Source of the DNA: Bacillus sp. 03113
GTDB taxonomy: Bacteria > Bacillota > Bacilli > Bacillales > Cytobacillaceae
Length of the DNA stretch: 64,000 bases
NCBI RefSeq assembly: GCF_006546985.1
Contig: NZ_ML637008.1
Location: 1 to 64,000 of the forward strand
Reading direction: 5' to 3'
In this document: piece after piece, positions 62,087 to 64,000 of the stretch
How the letters are laid out: every line of letters begins with the position of its first letter
Position numbering within the stretch: position 1 is the stretch's first letter
Program-made: the position numbers and the translations under genes
Notes under the pieces: model-generated
Told to the model about the DNA's origin: nothing
The model's input: the letters and a program-made list of their open reading frames with translations, nothing else
Databases searched by the model: none

Positions 62087-62311
62087 TTAATTTTCCTTCG
62101 CTGACACAGGGTATTCCACCACTTCACCAGTTTCAGCATCTTCAATCACAATGCCATCAACATCATCTGCATTTTTAGATGCAAATAATAAGATTGCTTC
62201 CGAAATTTCTTCTGCCTGGCTATATGTACAACAACCAACCGTATTAGCGATTGCCCCGTCATTAAAAGTATAACCAACGTTATATTTAAAGGTAGGTTTA
62301 TTATTTTCCAT
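62087..62311 (-). CDS. hypothetical protein, 74 residues
   Basis: The sequence MENNKPTFKYNVGYTFNDGAIANTV... contains CC at about 27-28, an acidic C-terminal half and IEDAETGEVVEYPV near the end. No signal or membrane helix. The family is not recognised. The call rests on an AGGAGCG ribosome-binding site directly before the ATG and normal codon use. Stands alone. Confidence 0.55.
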   Translation of the reverse strand: MENNKPTFKYNVGYTFNDGAIANTVGCCTYSQAEEISEAILLFASKNADDVDGIVIEDAETGEVVEYPVSAKEN

Positions 62312-62602
62312 TGTTCGCTCCTATGTTTGTATTTTATTTTACTAAATAACATTATTGACCTTAGTTATGGGGTTTATTCTTTTTTCAATAAAACAATGGG
62401 AAATAAGGTATGTGTTATAGAAAATAGATTTTGATTACAACGGTATTATTTTCGTATACGACATCGACCCTTTTCAATTTGACTATCACTCCAGACCAAT
62501 CTATCTTAAAAGTCAAATAACAAAACAATAACTATTCTCCAATTCTGCTTCGTTATTTGACTATAGGAAACCACAAATATATTTCAAAATTGTTTATAAT
62601 CA

Positions 62603-62971
62603 TTATTTCTCATGATCAAATTCAGTTTTAATGACTTGCAATTTATTTTCACCATTGTTTTCTACTACATGTTTAAGCATGGACAATTTATTATTCCAAA
62701 ATTGTTCGTAAAAAGAAAGCCACTTCTTTAATTCTACTAATGGTTCAGGCTGCAGCCGATAAATTTTCTCCCTTCCTACCTTTTCACCGTTAACCAATCT
62801 TGCTTCTGAAAGGATATGAAGATGCTTTGCAATGGCCGTACGACTGATCGGAAAATGGGAGGTGATTTTTGAAATAGGCAGCTCTTTTTCAGAAAGTAAT
62901 CGAAGGACTTCTCTGCGAGTTGGATCTGCAATCGCTTGAAATACATCATATTTTTCAGCTGATGAAGTCAT
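62603..62971 (-). CDS. ArsR family transcriptional regulator
   Basis: 122 residues. The winged helix runs VFQAIADPTRREVLRLLSEKEL (about 10-31) and HFPISRTAIAKHLHILSEARLVNGEKVGREKIYRL (about 39-73). The ArsR metal-binding ELCVCDL motif is absent, so it is not a metal sensor of the classic type. It directly follows the SRPBCC gene (TAA then ATG). Such ArsR/SRPBCC pairs are common in Bacillus and the regulator normally controls its own operon. Confidence 0.88.
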   Translation of the reverse strand: MTSSAEKYDVFQAIADPTRREVLRLLSEKELPISKITSHFPISRTAIAKHLHILSEARLVNGEKVGREKIYRLQPEPLVELKKWLSFYEQFWNNKLSMLKHVVENNGENKLQVIKTEFDHEK

Positions 62972-63406
62972 TTAACCTTCAACAACCTTTTTAAGGCGAT
63001 CATGAACAATCCCTATCCAACCATTGTCCATTCTATCGCGAATAACAGAACTTTTCTCGTTTGCTTTCGGAAGAATCGTTTCAGGATCTTTCCATCCACT
63101 ATGAATAAGTGTAAACTCCGTCTTGCCACTTAAATCCTTTAAAATAAACGAAACAATCCAACCATCAGTATCCCATGCAAAAGAAAGTCGATAAGGTTCA
63201 TTAATTTCTAATACTTTACATGGTGATGGACCAAAAGGGGATTGCAAGTGAAATTCATGTCCAACTATCGGCTCAAAATTATTTGGCATAAACCATGAAG
63301 AAATTCCTTCTGATGTGGATACTGTATCCCAAACTTTTTGAATAGGTGCATCAAAAATAACCGTTTGTTTAATATCTTGCAGCGTATTTTGATTATTTAT
63401 TTCCAT
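62972..63406 (-). CDS. SRPBCC/AHSA1 domain protein
   Basis: 144 residues. The START-like fold is shown by [29 protein letters not shown] (about 12-40) and [19 protein letters not shown] (about 70-88), with HSGWKDPE later. Ligand unknown; related YndB-type proteins bind lipids. ATG 63406 is chosen because AAGGAGA is seven bases upstream, while the in-frame ATG 63412 is inside that site. First gene of the SRPBCC-arsR operon. Confidence 0.82.
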   Translation of the reverse strand: MEINNQNTLQDIKQTVIFDAPIQKVWDTVSTSEGISSWFMPNNFEPIVGHEFHLQSPFGPSPCKVLEINEPYRLSFAWDTDGWIVSFILKDLSGKTEFTLIHSGWKDPETILPKANEKSSVIRDRMDNGWIGIVHDRLKKVVEG

Positions 63407-63433
63407 ATTCATTCTCCTTCAATTTCAAATTTG

Positions 63434-63481
63434 ATATAACACCATTTGGTTTTGTTTTTAATATATAACACCAAAAGGTTT
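63434..63481. promoter_or_regulatory. two direct repeats, predicted ArsR operator
   Basis: ATATAACACCATTTGGTTT (63434-63452) and ATATAACACCAAAAGGTTT (63463-63481) are 29 bases apart and differ at only three internal positions. Each has an ACACC...GGTTT dyad. They lie 30-75 bases ahead of the SRPBCC start, where the promoter must be. Confidence 0.65.
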
Positions 63482-63549
63482 CATGTCAAAAAATTTATTT
63501 TAAACATACTTTTTTAAATGAAAAGAATAAACTTTTAAAGGTAGAATGA

Positions 63550-63592
63550 TGTCTATCTTCAGGGCTGAACAAGGTGCTTGCGCAGTTCTTAT
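63550..63592. repeat. fragment of the dispersed Bacillaceae repeat
   Basis: Contains TATCTTCAGGGCTGAACAAGG and GGTGCTTGCGC, the same tail words as the end of the 57540 copy. Probably a truncated copy near the end of the glycosyltransferase gene. Confidence 0.5.
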
Positions 63593-63594
63593 CA

Positions 63595-64000
63595 CTAAAG
63601 AAATTTTTTAAATACGACACTTAAGTTATCTAATCGTTCTACTTGTACAAATATCCTTTGCTGAATTTTTTCCCTTTCTTTTTCATTCTCTAAAAATAAA
63701 AGCAAGCTATATTCCAGCTCATCAAGATTTATTTTAATGGCCAATTTCTCATCCAGTAAATATTGCTGATTTCTTTCTTCGGGGCCTGGTAATGGATCTA
63801 GTAGACAAAGTGGAATACCTTTATGTAGGCATTCGCTAATCGTAATTCCTCCAGGCTTGGTTAACATGATGTCCATTCGCTCGTAAAGCTCGTTCATTTC
63901 CTCTCTTGAAGATATGTATGATATTGATTTAAGAAAAGGGCTTTGAAGCTGCTCGATTTTCTTAAATAGCTGTTGATTTTTCCCACATAGTACAAAATAT
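63595..64000 (-). CDS. glycosyltransferase, GT28/UgtP-MurG type, 5' part outside the window
   Basis: Partial: 134 residues of the C-terminal domain are visible and the frame runs open past the edge at 64000. An apparent ATG at 63897 is internal, since the preceding sequence YFVLCGKNQQLFKKIEQL is a normal GT28 strand. The donor-site motif is MLTKPGGITISECLHKGIPLCLLDPLPGPEERN (about 46-78 of the visible part). This fits diacylglycerol glucosyltransferases or monogalactosyldiacylglycerol synthase-like proteins. Exact acceptor unknown. Confidence 0.8.
   Translation of the reverse strand, partial: YFVLCGKNQQLFKKIEQLQSPFLKSISYISSREEMNELYERMDIMLTKPGGITISECLHKGIPLCLLDPLPGPEERNQQYLLDEKLAIKINLDELEYSLLLFLENEKEREKIQQRIFVQVERLDNLSVVFKKFL

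Overview
The window is chromosomal DNA from a low-GC, spore-forming member of the Bacillaceae (Bacillus sensu lato, including genera such as Neobacillus, Cytobacillus and Niallia). This rests on the gene order yebG-purEKBCSQLFMNHD-yerA-yerB-yerC-pcrB-pcrA-ligA-camS-gatCAB-dgkB, which follows the Bacillus subtilis pur-to-yerQ region. It is supported by an alpha/beta-type small acid-soluble spore protein, CotS/CotSA spore-coat genes, Shine-Dalgarno sites of the AAGGAGG type, frequent TTG/GTG starts and two classes of Bacillaceae intergenic repeat. No rRNA, tRNA, CRISPR array, prophage or insertion sequence was seen.

Layout. 1-440: a 115-bp structured repeat and a 3 x 21-bp tandem repeat. 441-13970: yebG, then a complete twelve-gene de novo purine operon from PRPP to IMP. 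The operon is headed by PurR boxes, a sigma-A promoter, a guanine-type riboswitch and an intrinsic terminator. 14051-17932: a small membrane protein and yerA-yerB-yerC. 17971-24974: an accessory block between yerC and pcrB, holding a TetR/epimerase pair with matching palindromic operators, small membrane proteins (one frameshifted), a three-gene CotSA/CotS-like spore-coat operon and a LysE-type exporter. 25189-31976: pcrB-pcrA-ligA-camS and yueI. 32573-35776: gatCAB, which makes Gln-tRNA(Gln) and Asn-tRNA(Asn) by transamidation. 35912-41871: plsY, a methyltransferase, an ECF sigma/anti-sigma/membrane-protein operon and dgkB. 42135-44362: a three-gene extracytoplasmic flavin electron-transfer cassette (FMN-binding protein, ApbE, RnfD/NqrB-like protein). 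44404-46300: an ABC-F ribosome-protection gene behind a leader that looks like a ribosome-controlled transcription attenuator. 46423-53910: a two-component system, a hydrolase, a TetR-FabF pair, an SASP gene and a PadR-regulated MFS pump. 54178-61900: a gluconate operon (gntP, gntK, tkt, short-form gnd) with an RpiR-family regulator. 61956-64000: an unknown small protein, an SRPBCC-ArsR pair and the 3' part of a GT28-type glycosyltransferase cut by the window edge.

How the genes work together. The purine operon is under two negative controls, PurR at DNA level and guanine at RNA level. The gluconate genes import gluconate, phosphorylate it, decarboxylate it to ribulose-5-phosphate and pass the pentose to transketolase; a cre-like site and an RpiR-type palindrome suggest carbon control.

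The strongest candidate for something new is the 44404-44674 leader. It has a consensus promoter, a 5' hairpin, a ten-codon peptide ORF ending inside the 5' arm of a terminator, and an upstream segment able to pair with that same arm. The ABC-F Shine-Dalgarno sequence sits in the 3' arm. Next come the minimal flavin cassette, and two genes (cotSA-like at 24137, ECF sigma factor at 37771) that appear to start at ATT and ATA. All calls come from reading the sequence; no database search or folding program was run.
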